From Oscillospiraceae bacterium (GTDB lineage: Bacteria; Bacillota; Clostridia; Oscillospirales; Oscillospiraceae), in the NCBI GenBank assembly GCA_017461445.1, contig JAFTXW010000002.1:83060-147059 (forward strand): DNA of 64,000 nucleotides, given 5' to 3'. The notes below the pieces were generated by a model. It was given only the letters and a program-made list of their open reading frames with translations, was not told the origin of the DNA and made no database searches. Positions 26,830-34,345 of this stretch are shown piece by piece (position 1 is the first letter of the stretch; the number at the start of each line of letters is the position of its first letter). The translations under genes were made by a program, and so were the position numbers.

Positions 26830-26866
26830 GGCCGCTGATGCAGTTACGCACCCGCGGCCATTTTTT
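26830..26866 (+). terminator. Terminator of the chelatase operon
   Basis: GGCCGC (26830-26835) pairs with GCGGCC (26854-26859), with an 18-base loop, followed by A and six T residues. The T run abuts the stop codon of the opposing mobile-element gene. Confidence 0.7.
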
Positions 26867-27167
26867 ACTCATGTAATTCCGAAATCAAGTGTATACCGTA
26901 TTGCAGACCGTCGATAAAGGCCTTACGTTCGTAGGCGCTGCACAGGCGGCAGCAGAGGTTGAACACCGCATTGTTGTCCTCTAAGGGCAAGGTATGCAGA
27001 AAATCCTCCAATTCCTTGAAGCCATCACCGATTTCTGCCGGATCGCTTTCGTGGTATTCCGCATAGGCTTGGTACAGCTGATCCAGCACGGTTTCGCAAT
27101 CACTATCCCCTGAGTCAAATGGATGTGTCTGGATATATGCATCCAAGCGGTGGGCAATCTCTTTCAT
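26865..27167 (-). CDS. DUF6809-like small protein, copy B
   Basis: A 100-residue acidic protein. Its C-terminal LCCRLCSAYERKAFIDGLQYGIHL resembles the small clostridial proteins grouped as DUF6809, in which a C-x-L-C-x3-E motif precedes a F-x-x-G helix. It is a paralog of the gene just upstream (shared HIEAHP/YIQTHP start, LYxxYxE, CxLC). The ATG overlaps the upstream stop by four bases. Function unknown; it lies in the minus-strand operon of the mobile element with the polymerase-like gene. Confidence 0.6.
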   Translation of the reverse strand: MKEIAHRLDAYIQTHPFDSGDSDCETVLDQLYQAYAEYHESDPAEIGDGFKELEDFLHTLPLEDNNAVFNLCCRLCSAYERKAFIDGLQYGIHLISELHE

Positions 27168-27460
27168 GGTGCCACCTCCTGTGCCAGTAGAACACCCAGG
27201 CGAATCCCTTCGATAAACCCAGCCTTTTCGTGATCCCGGCAGAGCTTACAGACAGGATAAACGATGTTATCCATTTCTCGCAGGGGCATCCCGTTCATCT
27301 GCTGGTACAGCTCGTTGAAGTCCGCGCGGATCTGCTCGTTATCGTAGGGATTGTTTTCGTTGTAGCACTCGTAGAGCATGGTCAGGACGGGCTCTCCATC
27401 TCCAAAGTTTGGTGGGTGGGCTTCAATGTGAGATTTTATGGCTTCCAAATAAGTTTTCAA
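27164..27460 (-). CDS. DUF6809-like small protein, copy A
   Basis: A 98-residue protein with VCKLCRDHEKAGFIEGIRLG near 71-90, paralogous to the following gene. The start is TTG 27460, seven bases after GGAGG. The start region lies inside an inverted repeat that could hide the ribosome site, so its translation may be controlled. Such pairs occur on clostridial integrative elements; the function is not known. Confidence 0.6.
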   Translation of the reverse strand: MKTYLEAIKSHIEAHPPNFGDGEPVLTMLYECYNENNPYDNEQIRADFNELYQQMNGMPLREMDNIVYPVCKLCRDHEKAGFIEGIRLGVLLAQEVAP

Positions 27461-27503
27461 GGTAACACCTCCAAAAAGTTTTGGGTGATGTTACCTTGGA
27501 AAA
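27454..27503 (-). promoter_or_regulatory. Inverted repeat covering the ribosome site and TTG start of DUF6809 copy A
   Basis: CAAGGTAACACC (27458-27469) and GGTGATGTTACCTTG (27484-27498) pair with a two-base bulge. On the minus-strand RNA the 3' arm contains part of GGAGGTG and the TTG start codon. Confidence 0.5.
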
Positions 27504-27534
27504 CTGTGAATTACAAGTAGCTAAAGTGACGAAT

Positions 27535-28374
27535 TTATGGCAGGAACTCATCCGTGATATAGTACCGAGAGATGCCGGAACGCTCCTGCCGAACCAGGAT
27601 TGTTTCCGGGATCTTGCTCAGAACCTTCTTGCTGAAATAACTGCTGCAGTAGAAATTATCAAATCCACTGACAGGCAGAACAATCCAATCCGTATCCTCC
27701 CGGCGGTGCGCCAGATAGTAGGAAATCAGGTCACAGACATAGGGCGCAGCCTTAGCGGAGGTAGCCTGCACAATGTGCTGTTTCAGTTCCTCCGGCAGGG
27801 CGATTTCATAATTTTGCAGTGGTCCCAGTTCCAGACCTTCCGCAATGGCATCATCAAACCGGAATACCCAGCCGCCTTTGGTGTTGGAATTAAAAACGGA
27901 ATTCTGAAGCTGTTCCACCTTGGTGCGCCACTGGGCATCAAAGGTCTTTCGGATCTTTTCCGCTTGGGGTACCTTTCGGGAATCAATCTGCTCCGCATTT
28001 TTTAGAATAAATTTCTCAACACCATGGGCATGGCGGTACAGCCATCCCTTTCCGTTCTTATCCACCAGCTCCGGGAATTCCTCATGCAGCTCCCGGAAGT
28101 CAGTCCTGTACTGCCACTCCTGTTTGGGAGTGGCTTTTTTGCTTTCCGGGATACTGCTCCAGGCAAGAAGCGCCCATTTCGCACGGTCGATATCCGGCTC
28201 ACCATTCTGGAATAGATACCCCCTGGCGATGATCGTCAGCACCCTGTTTAGACCGTCGAAGCTGGTGAAGAAATCCAGAGTAAAGTGCCGCAGATAGGTG
28301 GTATCACTTTTGGCTTCTGCTGTGTACTTAACTGGGGTAGTGTAGTCCAAGAACTCCTGAATCTCGTTAAGCAT
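27535..28374 (-). CDS. Hypothetical protein partnered with the polymerase-like gene
   Basis: A 279-residue soluble protein that I do not recognise. It is aromatic-rich, with WALLAWSSIPESKK near 67-80, a segment GWVFRFDDAIAEGLELGPLQ near 168-187, and a C-terminus RQERSGISRYYITDEFLP. There is no signal peptide or membrane helix. Its start overlaps the end of the polymerase-like gene by eight bases (28367-28374), so the two proteins are probably made together and may act together. An accessory subunit is one possibility; this is inference from position only. Confidence 0.6.
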   Translation of the reverse strand: MLNEIQEFLDYTTPVKYTAEAKSDTTYLRHFTLDFFTSFDGLNRVLTIIARGYLFQNGEPDIDRAKWALLAWSSIPESKKATPKQEWQYRTDFRELHEEFPELVDKNGKGWLYRHAHGVEKFILKNAEQIDSRKVPQAEKIRKTFDAQWRTKVEQLQNSVFNSNTKGGWVFRFDDAIAEGLELGPLQNYEIALPEELKQHIVQATSAKAAPYVCDLISYYLAHRREDTDWIVLPVSGFDNFYCSSYFSKKVLSKIPETILVRQERSGISRYYITDEFLP

Positions 28375-31300
28375 TGCTCTTCACCTCCTGCTTTCTGACA
28401 TAGGGAAGAATTACATCGTACAGCACATCCCACAGGAAGTTCTGAAGATTCAGTGCAACGGCATACTTCACTGCCTGCCCCGGTTCCATCATTTTCTCCA
28501 ACTGCTCCCGGCACTCCTGGACCACCACAGTTTCAAAGTCCGCGCCGGATGCCTTGTTTTTGTAGGCATTCAGCATGGCGGTCATGGCAGGAGAATCCTT
28601 GGGATCATGCAGTTCTTTTCTTGCCTTTTCCTTGTAAGACGCAATACAATCCCCAACGAGATGTCCCAGAATGCGGTAGCCGCCGTTACGGAAATCGCAG
28701 AGCAGATCGTAGTGCTTCACAAATTCCGAACCTGGTAGATACCGTTGCAGGAATGCTTCTCTGGCATCCAGCAGCAGGAACTGCCACTTTTCTGTCTCCA
28801 ACGCCTGATACAACGCATCCGCTTCCTCATAGGTCAGAGAGGAAAAAGCAGCATACAGGCTGTCAATATCGCAGAGATCCTCCTGCCCTCTGGCAAACAG
28901 GATTCGCTCAATATCCGTGATCCGTTTACTGTTCTGATAAGGCTGCCGGCTGGCACGGATTCGCCGCAGGCAGTGGTCATAGTCATTTGCCAAGGCTTTG
29001 ACCTTTGCGCTGACAGCGGCATCCAGGTTCTCTTTCCACCCCGGCACCGCAAAGGTGTACAGCAAAGATGGATCGGCAGGCGGCGCTGGATTTCTCGTTG
29101 TTAGCTTCTGCAGCATTCTGGAAAGATAAGGAAGCCGCTCAATATTGGAATCTACCTGATCCCAGTCAACGCCTGAGAAGTAAGTATCCAGCCGCTTCTT
29201 TTTCGTGGTCTGCCCTGGGCGACTACCCTTGCCATCCTCGGCGGCGATGTACTTATACCGCAGGAACCGGCTCCGCTGGACATCGCCGGAACGCAGATAC
29301 ATAGACAGATCCGGCTTGACACCGCTCTTACCCGAATCGATTTCCAACCCGGTCAGAATCGCCAGCATCTCCACTTCCTTACGGTAGCGGTCACGGTCTT
29401 CTGCCGTAGAATTCTCATTATACGCCTGAATGCTTCTGTTCAGTGCCGCGTTGGAGATCTGCCCTGTCCGAGCAGAGAATGTATTTTTTATCGTCTCGTA
29501 CCGTGCTTCCCAGTCATTGGCATCCCGGATCAGGGGATCGATGGTGGGGATCATCAGCAACTGCAGATTGTCTGTGTTGGATAGTGCGTCACTATATTCA
29601 TAGTAATTTCTGCGGACGCATTGGTTGATCAGCGGCGAAGCAATGGTGCGAACCATGTCGCCGTCGTAGTCCGCACCGCCCAGCCGTTCCGCCGCCAGCA
29701 TATGCGGATCCACCATAATCACATCATGCAGATGCCCCAGATAGTGGTGACGCATATTATCCTTTTCCCGGTATGCTTCAAGCTGGATTTCTTCATTCCG
29801 GGCAATATGGGGATTACGAAGAATGGTATAATTCTTATTGTTCGCGTAGGCAGCGCTGGGTGCATAAAATGCCGTGGTCGGGAATGTGTTGGTCATAGCG
29901 ACATTGAAAAATGTTTTCTGTCTGCTGTTTCGCTTTGCTGTCTGATCCACCTGGCGCCAGAGCAGTTCCAGCAAGTCCCCAGAAAGATACCGGTTATCTC
30001 CCGCAACCGTCAGCTCACCCAGAGCATAGCGGCGAATAATGCCATCGGCAATGGAATCCAACTGCTTTGAAAACGCAGCTTCCCGGATGAACAATGGGTT
30101 CTTTTTCAGAATCTGCGCCAGATAAGAATCTCTTGTTTTTTCTTCCCAGATGCGCCGTTCACCCCGCTTGAGAAAGTATTGCAGGCGGAAATTCTCGTCA
30201 CAGAAGAAATTATAATACTCCTGTTCTGTTTCTTTGGTGACCCAGTCCCGTGGATCATCCGCAGGACTGTGATCCCATCCCAGAGGAAGATCCGCAGGCC
30301 GGAACTCCTCTGTGGTCAGATTCAAGGTGTTGAGAAACTGGAAATTCATCCGGGTAGTGGCTTCCGCTTCATCGTCTCCCACTTGGGTAATATACAGGGC
30401 GTGGTGATATTTTCGGAATGCTTCCCAGTAGTCCTCCCAGGTCTTTCCGCTGCCGTTCAACCAGCCGATGCCCTTAAACATACTCTTGGTCAAAATGATA
30501 TCCACATCTTTTACCTGATGTTTGACTCCCCAGATGTCAGTCAGGTACTCGGTGCCGGTCATTTTGTAAAAATCTTTGAAGTCTACCTTATGAAGCATTC
30601 CCTTCACATAAGGCATACGGATCTGGAAAGAAGTATGTACATTGCCGCCGCAGAACACCTTGTCCACCACTGCCGCATACTCTTTGGAAATCAATCCCTC
30701 ACCGTCAAAGCCTGTGACTTTAACCGAGTCCACCGTCTTTTCCACTCGCCGGAACACACGCATATTGCCTGCGCCATCCGCATCCTCTGCGGTAATAACC
30801 GGGACATTGGGAACCTCATAGGTAGGATTGTCGATGACGATCACCCGGTGTGCCTTGTCAATTCCAACTCCATCGATCCGTGTGCCGGTGGACATCATCA
30901 GACCATTATAGGCGTAGAGTTTGCTGAGCTGGCACATTCCAATGGTCAGATCCATGGTAATGCGCCGGGTCACTGCGGCATAGAGATCCTCCCGGATGAA
31001 GGATAATTTATATTCCCGGCTCATACTGCCGGAGCGTTCAAAGGCAAGGTAACGGTGCTTCCCGCTGCCAAAATCCAGCGTAATGCCCTCTGGACGGAAC
31101 ATGGACTTCGCCTTCACTTGTCGGTCCGTGTACTTTTTCTCCTGACTGGTACGGTCAAAGATGCCGGAGAAATCCATATAGAAAATCACATCCGCAAGGT
31201 CGGTGACAAGCTTCCCTTCCTCAGGAGTGGAGAACTTTCCTCCGTGCAGCTCGTCCATGATTTGATAGAACAGGGCATTGTCCTCCTGCTCATGGAGAGT

Positions 31301-31426
31301 GCCTAACATGCACTGCCCCGTGGCACTCTTGTTCAGAGAAAAGGAAAACCAGTCACCGTCCCGCTGTCCATAGCCCATGACTGCTCTGGCAGAAAGACGA
31401 TAGATCCTGTATTTTATCTTCCGCAT
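28367..31426 (-). CDS. Two-barrel RNA polymerase-like protein (QDE-1/YonO/eukaryotic RdRP type) on a mobile element
   Basis: A 1019-residue protein with the marks of single-chain RNA polymerases built on two double-psi beta barrels. The catalytic loop DYDGD lies at about 586-590 (in LGGADYDGDMVR), preceded by ILRNPHIARNEE near 535-546, which matches the RNP block of cellular RNA-dependent polymerases. The first barrel shows FDGEGLIS near 240 and FQIRMPYVKGMLHKVDF near 267-283 with the conserved Lys. Next comes DVDIILTKSMFKG. The start ATG 31426 has AAAGGAGG seven bases upstream. It could transcribe element DNA, as YonO does for phage SPbeta, or copy RNA. No primase or DNA-polymerase motif was seen. 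Confidence 0.75.
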   Translation of the reverse strand: MRKIKYRIYRLSARAVMGYGQRDGDWFSFSLNKSATGQCMLGTLHEQEDNALFYQIMDELHGGKFSTPEEGKLVTDLADVIFYMDFSGIFDRTSQEKKYTDRQVKAKSMFRPEGITLDFGSGKHRYLAFERSGSMSREYKLSFIREDLYAAVTRRITMDLTIGMCQLSKLYAYNGLMMSTGTRIDGVGIDKAHRVIVIDNPTYEVPNVPVITAEDADGAGNMRVFRRVEKTVDSVKVTGFDGEGLISKEYAAVVDKVFCGGNVHTSFQIRMPYVKGMLHKVDFKDFYKMTGTEYLTDIWGVKHQVKDVDIILTKSMFKGIGWLNGSGKTWEDYWEAFRKYHHALYITQVGDDEAEATTRMNFQFLNTLNLTTEEFRPADLPLGWDHSPADDPRDWVTKETEQEYYNFFCDENFRLQYFLKRGERRIWEEKTRDSYLAQILKKNPLFIREAAFSKQLDSIADGIIRRYALGELTVAGDNRYLSGDLLELLWRQVDQTAKRNSRQKTFFNVAMTNTFPTTAFYAPSAAYANNKNYTILRNPHIARNEEIQLEAYREKDNMRHHYLGHLHDVIMVDPHMLAAERLGGADYDGDMVRTIASPLINQCVRRNYYEYSDALSNTDNLQLLMIPTIDPLIRDANDWEARYETIKNTFSARTGQISNAALNRSIQAYNENSTAEDRDRYRKEVEMLAILTGLEIDSGKSGVKPDLSMYLRSGDVQRSRFLRYKYIAAEDGKGSRPGQTTKKKRLDTYFSGVDWDQVDSNIERLPYLSRMLQKLTTRNPAPPADPSLLYTFAVPGWKENLDAAVSAKVKALANDYDHCLRRIRASRQPYQNSKRITDIERILFARGQEDLCDIDSLYAAFSSLTYEEADALYQALETEKWQFLLLDAREAFLQRYLPGSEFVKHYDLLCDFRNGGYRILGHLVGDCIASYKEKARKELHDPKDSPAMTAMLNAYKNKASGADFETVVVQECREQLEKMMEPGQAVKYAVALNLQNFLWDVLYDVILPYVRKQEVKSNA

Positions 31427-31498
31427 TCCCTTGCCTCCTTTCATTTTTACAATATGAATCCTGCTCCCACTTTTTTCTCGCAGACTCGTCCAGCCTTA

Positions 31499-31544
31499 TG
31501 ATACCACAAGGTACTGTCCCATAAACTGTACCTTTAGTGTATCA
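31499..31544. promoter_or_regulatory. Imperfect palindrome between the divergent element operons
   Basis: TGATACCACAAGGTAC (31499-31514) and GTACCTTTAGTGTATCA (31528-31544) form an interrupted inverted repeat. It lies in the 179-base gap between the polymerase-like gene and the ATPase gene. It is a candidate operator for both operons; no clear -35/-10 pair was found beside it. Confidence 0.45.
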
Positions 31545-31605
31545 GAGCGAGCCTGTTGAAACAAGTCGGAAACAGTAAATTTTCTTTGAAAGGAGGTCAT
31601 GCTTA

Positions 31606-33354
31606 TTGACCCAACCCCCTAAGTACGCACAGAAATACGCCGTTGAAAACAACTGCCTGTTCGAAAGTTACCCCGGTAAGAACGGCATTGTAAAGCGGAA
31701 ACTGTGCAATCTCGCACCGGAAATCGTGTGCGAAATCACCGTCGATGACGGTGCAGTGACCACCACCTATGTAAGGCTTCGTGGTGTTCATGAAAGCGGA
31801 CGCACCCTTCCTGATATTGAAATCCCCGCCGCTGACCTGGCCAGCTTTAACTGGATGGCCGAGCGCTGGGGCATGGATTGCATTCTGGAAGTGGGAAAGA
31901 CCGTCAAGGACTGCGTCCGCCATGCCATTCAGACTACCGCAGCGCACGCGGAAAAGAAAACCGTGTTCGCTGTGACCGGATGGAAAAAGATCGGAGAGGA
32001 ATGGTATTATCTGATGCCCGGAGATGACAACTACACCGTTGACCTCCACGGCAAACTGCAAGGCTACGGCATGGAACCAAAATATGATCGCTTCGACATC
32101 CAGACCGCAGGGTGTCTCCTTCGGATGATGCCTGTCCCGGCGGATGTGATGTTCCCGCTGTTGGCATTTACCTTCCTCAGTCCTCTCAATCATTTTCTCA
32201 AGGAAGCAGGCTGTGAACCCAAGTTCGTTCTGCTTCTGTCCGGTAAGACCGGCTCCCGGAAAAGTACATTGGCAGCTCTGATGCTCTCTTTCTTCGGAAA
32301 GTTTACCGCATCGGAGCTGCCTTTGTCGTTCCGGGATACAGTCAACAGCATCCTCCATAACGCATTTGCTTTGAAGGATGTGCTGACCTGCATCGATGAT
32401 CTCCATCCCAGCAGCCGGATGGAGGAACAGAAGATGAACGGAACCGCCCAAGCGATCATGCGTGCCTACGGCGACCGCACCGGTAAGGGGCGGCTTCGTT
32501 CTGACTCCACGCTAATGGAATCCCGTCCTCCCCAGGGCAATGCCATCATCACTGCCGAGTTCGCCCCCGACATTGGTGAGAGCGGCACAGCACGGTACTT
32601 CGCTCTGGAATTGAAGGAATCCGATGTGGATCTTCGAAATCTTACTTCCTATCAGAGAGAAGCTGCCAAAGGAACTTTGCAGCGATGTATGTATGCTTAC
32701 ACCCAGTGGATCAAGGAAACTTTCCTCTGCTCCGAGGAAGCGAAGCAGGAATGGGTTCGGTTTCTGAATTCTTATTTCCTTTCCTGCCGGGATGAATTCC
32801 GCAAAAGTGGCATCCGCTGCCACGGCCGAGTGCCGGAAGCGGTGGCACATTTGCAGATGGGAATGGATTTCTTTCTGCTGTTTCTGAAAGAAAAGGAAGT
32901 GATGGACGAGGAAAGCAATGCTGAAATACAGCAGCGGTTCAAAGAAATTCTCTACCGCCTTGCCGCACGGCAGGCAGAGAGTATTGATCAGGACAAGCCC
33001 ACCCACAAGTTTATTCGCAAGCTCTATGCTCTGCTGGAGAGCAACCAGGCATATGTGGATGACAAGAATAATCCCGGTGAGCTTGGCTTTGGAACCTGCC
33101 TTGGGTATCAGGATGATACTTTTCTGTATCTGCACAGTGAACTGTGCCACAAGATTGTCCGCAAATTCTGTGAGGAACAGGGCGAAAACTTTTCCTGTAC
33201 CCATAAGAGTTTGCTGAAAGCCATGGCAGAGGAAGGATTGATCCTGCCCGGTAAGGAACAGAATACCCGCCCTTTGCGTGTAGGAAACAAGCAGAAGCGG
33301 GTGATCTTTCTGTCCCGGGAAAAGGCGGAACGCATCCGGGACGCCGCCTCCTGA
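31606..33354 (+). CDS. DUF927-like P-loop ATPase of the mobile element
   Basis: A 582-residue protein with an N-terminal part that resembles DUF927 proteins (FAVTGWKKIGEEWYYLMPG near 122-140) and a central P-loop, LSGKTGSRKSTLAAL, near 209-223. CIDDLHP near 263 serves as Walker B, and the later stretch GNAIITAEFAPDIGES looks like a sensor region. The C-terminal third looks like a DNA-binding winged domain. Such proteins are helicase- or packaging-like ATPases of phages and conjugative elements, probably for replication of the excised form. The start is TTG 31606, nine bases after AGGAGG. Confidence 0.75.
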   Translation: MTQPPKYAQKYAVENNCLFESYPGKNGIVKRKLCNLAPEIVCEITVDDGAVTTTYVRLRGVHESGRTLPDIEIPAADLASFNWMAERWGMDCILEVGKTVKDCVRHAIQTTAAHAEKKTVFAVTGWKKIGEEWYYLMPGDDNYTVDLHGKLQGYGMEPKYDRFDIQTAGCLLRMMPVPADVMFPLLAFTFLSPLNHFLKEAGCEPKFVLLLSGKTGSRKSTLAALMLSFFGKFTASELPLSFRDTVNSILHNAFALKDVLTCIDDLHPSSRMEEQKMNGTAQAIMRAYGDRTGKGRLRSDSTLMESRPPQGNAIITAEFAPDIGESGTARYFALELKESDVDLRNLTSYQREAAKGTLQRCMYAYTQWIKETFLCSEEAKQEWVRFLNSYFLSCRDEFRKSGIRCHGRVPEAVAHLQMGMDFFLLFLKEKEVMDEESNAEIQQRFKEILYRLAARQAESIDQDKPTHKFIRKLYALLESNQAYVDDKNNPGELGFGTCLGYQDDTFLYLHSELCHKIVRKFCEEQGENFSCTHKSLLKAMAEEGLILPGKEQNTRPLRVGNKQKRVIFLSREKAERIRDAAS

Positions 33355-33731
33355 CAAAAATGTGTCGCAAGTGTCACAGCAGAGGAAAAACGGTTGCGGC
33401 AGTAGGATTTTTATAAAAGTCACATCCGTCACAAAGCTGTCCAGGAAGTGTAACAGCGATACTGTTTTGCTTCTTCTGCGGTACTGGAACAAAATTCAAA
33501 AAGTCGTTGCGGCCCTTGGGAAATTCCGTTTTGTAGCTGGAAATACACATCTGAAACAGTACACACCATCACTGTGAAAAACAGTAAAAGCCGCTGTCGC
33601 CCCTGTGTGCCGCTTTTTCATCTGAGGTAGGGTAAGTATCCCACCCACCTCTGAAAAGCCGGACACAGGGCGAAAATCCGCCGAAAAACAGGGGGTAAAC
33701 CGCCCTGAAAAACTAGACTGGAGGTGAACAT
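33355..33731 (+). other. Non-coding stretch of the element with short repeated GTGTCAC-like words
   Basis: No convincing gene. The first 120 bases repeat related words: AAGTGTCACAGC, CCGTCACAAAGCTG and AAGTGTAACAGCG. This is iteron-like spacing but too degenerate to call an origin. A 71-codon open frame at 33362-33577 has no ribosome site and an odd composition. Confidence 0.3.
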
Positions 33732-33878
33732 TTGAAAGAAAACAGGGATTGGGATTTCTTTCGCAATACGCAAAGGAAAATCGCCTATCATCCTAAATGC
33801 CAGCGGTGCAGCCGTAACTGCAAGCAAAGCTGGCGGGTCAAGACGCTGATCTGCCCACGGTTTCGCAAGGTTAGGTGA
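33732..33878 (+). CDS. 48-residue cysteine-containing element protein
   Basis: A small basic protein starting at TTG 33732, with TGGAGGTGAACA directly upstream. It contains CQRCSRNC at about 23-30 followed by KQSW and a final C in LICPRF, a four-cysteine pattern that could bind Zn. Small proteins of this type commonly precede the mobilization genes of clostridial elements. Function unknown. Confidence 0.55.
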   Translation: MKENRDWDFFRNTQRKIAYHPKCQRCSRNCKQSWRVKTLICPRFRKVR

Positions 33879-33899
33879 CCGCAGGAGAAAATACGAATT

Positions 33900-34000
33900 C
33901 TGCCCCTGCGGGGGCGGAGATTTTACTCCCTTTAGGGAGTAGCCAGCATCGCGTTCGGCTAGTCGCCGCCCGCAGAAAATCCGGGCAGAAGCCCGGACCC
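33900..34000 (+). other. Candidate origin of transfer upstream of mobC
   Basis: A GC-rich, hairpin-dense stretch directly ahead of mobC and the relaxase. It holds CCCCTGCGGGGG (33903-33914), ACTCCCTTTAGGGAGT (33925-33940) and CCGGGCAGAAGCCCGG (33981-33996), with GCGTTCGGCTAGTCGCC between. Position and clustered inverted repeats suggest oriT; the nick site cannot be told from sequence alone. Confidence 0.4.
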
Positions 34001-34033
34001 ACTTCATATTTTAATCAAGATTGGAGGTTTTTA

Positions 34034-34345
34034 ATGAAAAACAAGAAACTCAGCATCCGCATTTCCGAAGCGGATTGGCAGCGGTTCCATGACAAGGCGG
34101 AACAGGCAGATATGACCCTGACCGAATATATCACGGACTGCTGTCTCGGAAAGCAGATCGTTGTTATCGATGGTCTGGATGAGGTCATTCGGCAGCAGAA
34201 AGCTATCGGACGGAATCTCAACCAGCTCACCACCCTGGCTAATATGGGTAAGGTGAAAACTGTATATCTCAAAGAGCTCTCCGATGCGTATGCGCAGGTG
34301 AGCTCTTTGCTTTCTGACATCCTCAAAGCAAGGCGGTGGAAGTAA
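34034..34345 (+). CDS. MobC-like relaxosome accessory protein
   Basis: A 103-residue protein with an N-terminal ribbon-helix-helix-like segment (LSIRISEADWQRFHDKAEQ) and the MobC-like AIGRNLNQLTTLANMGKV near 59-76. MobC proteins bind oriT and help the relaxase to open it. The start ATG 34034 has TTGGAGG nine bases upstream. The stop overlaps the relaxase start by one base (TAATG). Confidence 0.85.
   Translation: MKNKKLSIRISEADWQRFHDKAEQADMTLTEYITDCCLGKQIVVIDGLDEVIRQQKAIGRNLNQLTTLANMGKVKTVYLKELSDAYAQVSSLLSDILKARRWK

Noticed and set aside
33362-33577. A 71-codon open frame after the DUF927-like gene
   Set aside because: No ribosome site, irregular composition and overlap with repeated short words; treated as non-coding.
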